Positions 63,223 to 64,000 of a DNA stretch of 64,000 nucleotides are shown one piece after another. Every line of letters begins with the position of its first letter. Within the stretch, counting starts at the first letter, position 1. This DNA is from Methylomagnum ishizawai (GTDB lineage Bacteria > Pseudomonadota > Gammaproteobacteria > Methylococcales > Methylococcaceae), in the NCBI RefSeq assembly GCF_019670005.1, contig NZ_AP019784.1, forward strand, positions 62,001 to 126,000, in the 5' to 3' direction. A model generated the notes under the pieces. It made no database searches. It was not told the origin of the DNA and was given only the letters and a program-made list of their open reading frames with translations. A program made the position numbers and the translations under genes.

Positions 63223-64000
63223 TCACGCCTCCGCCAGCATCCGCAACCACAGGCATATCCGCGTGCCCTGCCCCGGCTCGCTGTTGATTTCCACGCTGCC
63301 CAGATGCACATCCATGATTTCCTTGACGATGCACATGCCCAGCCCGGAGCCCGGCACCTTGCCCGAGGTATCGGCCCGGTAGAAGCGCTCGAACACATGG
63401 CCGATCTGCTCCGCGTCCATGCCCATGCCTTGATCCGCCACTTCCACGCCCACCTCCCGGCCTTCCGCCCCCTCGCGGAAGCGCACGCCGATGGCGATGG
63501 GCGTGTCCTCCGGCGAATAAGTGCGGGCGTTGTCCAGCACCTTGACCAGGGCCAGCTTGAACTTGGCGGCATCGACCGGGATATCCAACCCATCCAGGGC
63601 TTCGGCCCCGCCGAACCCGCCGCTCCGGCCTTGCAGGGCGACGGCCTCGTGCAGGGCCGCGCGCACGACGGGGGCCAAGGGCTGCGGCACGATGTTGAAA
63701 TCGCGCCCGGCCCGGCTTTCCAGGCGCGACAGGTCCAGCAGGTCGCCGACGATGGCGATCAAGCGCTGCGATTGTTCGAGGATGGCGGCGGCCATGTCCT
63801 TTTGCATGGCGGGTTCGAGTTCGCAGACCGATAGCAATTCGGCATAGCCCGCGACCACGGTCAGGGGCGTGCGCAATTCGTGGGCGGCGGTGGCGAGGAA
63901 TTCGCTCTTCATGCGGTCCAGTTCGGTTTCGCGGGTCAGGTCGTGGAAATAGGCGATCAAGGCCTTGGGCGCGGCCCCGTCGCCATCGTCGCCGAACACC
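63223..64000 (-). CDS. Sensor histidine kinase, 5' end beyond the window
   Basis: The C-terminal 259 codons are visible. A PAS/PAC tail (LIAYFHDLTRETELDRMK) leads into the H-box FLATAAHELRTPLTVVAGYAELL (phospho-acceptor His in AHELRTP), then the N-box VLDNARTYSPED, G1 VADQGMGMD and G2 GSGLGMCIVKEIM of the HATPase domain. No receiver domain follows. The first residues lie outside the right edge; the frame is open to base 64000. Signal and partner regulator are unknown. Confidence 0.92.
   Translation of the reverse strand, partial: VFGDDGDGAAPKALIAYFHDLTRETELDRMKSEFLATAAHELRTPLTVVAGYAELLSVCELEPAMQKDMAAAILEQSQRLIAIVGDLLDLSRLESRAGRDFNIVPQPLAPVVRAALHEAVALQGRSGGFGGAEALDGLDIPVDAAKFKLALVKVLDNARTYSPEDTPIAIGVRFREGAEGREVGVEVADQGMGMDAEQIGHVFERFYRADTSGKVPGSGLGMCIVKEIMDVHLGSVEINSEPGQGTRICLWLRMLAEA

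Overview
The window is high-GC proteobacterial DNA. It carries a complete particulate methane monooxygenase-type operon in the order A-B-C (44382-47193), the layout of the pxm (pXMO) operons known from gammaproteobacterial methanotrophs. Together with the GC-rich codon use, this points to a Methylococcaceae (type Ib) methanotroph such as Methylococcus or Methylomagnum. That placement is inference; there is no rRNA or other phylogenetic marker gene in the window.

Layout. 1-1935: a PAS/GAF sensor cut by the left edge. 2433-10262: five co-directional genes encoding a glycosyltransferase/FAD-oxidoreductase fusion, a GH2 glycosidase, GalT, GalK and a TIM-barrel glycosidase, a galactose-centred sugar operon. 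10321-15464: Kup potassium transporter, a YgjP-type metallopeptidase-like protein, a YaiI/DUF188 protein, an Lrp/AsnC regulator and a methyltransferase. 15663-22126: a complete YbhGFSR-type exporter (membrane fusion protein, double ATPase, two ABC-2 permeases) with its outer-membrane channel. 22132-27332: an iron block with a PvdE/YojI-like ABC exporter, a divergent siderophore-type TonB receptor with a Fur-like box between them, and a PepSY membrane protein. 27714-30599: a small lipoprotein, NikR and a second TonB receptor, probably for nickel. 30719-35667: a five-gene operon with an FtsX/LolD-like ABC pair, a divergent ZnuA-like binding protein and two membrane or secreted proteins of unknown function. 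35947-39676: a 36-residue lipoprotein, a secreted helical protein, and a copper-type trio (membrane-anchored protein, CopC, Asp-box protein).

39716-41532 is a plasmid-type replication origin: four 18-bp iterons, an AT-rich purine tract, two perfect DnaA boxes and a replication-initiator gene. This suggests that the window lies on a plasmid or chromid, or spans an integrated one. Just beyond it are a Yellow/MRJP-like secreted protein, a LysR regulator, the divergent pxmABC operon and an MFS transporter.

48554-64000: a glutathione S-transferase, a SulP transporter followed by a protein made of five T-G-V-x-x-Y-L repeats and a one-helix membrane protein, an NlpE-like protein, a chemoreceptor, a c-type cytochrome lipoprotein overlapping a DcaP-like porin, an RND pump with no adjacent fusion protein, a sulfotransferase, and a histidine kinase cut by the right edge.

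Common threads are metal handling (copper: pxmABC, CopC, NlpE-like; iron: TonB receptor and exporter; nickel: NikR and receptor) and envelope transport. No core translation or DNA-metabolism genes, tRNA, rRNA, IS elements or CRISPR arrays were seen.
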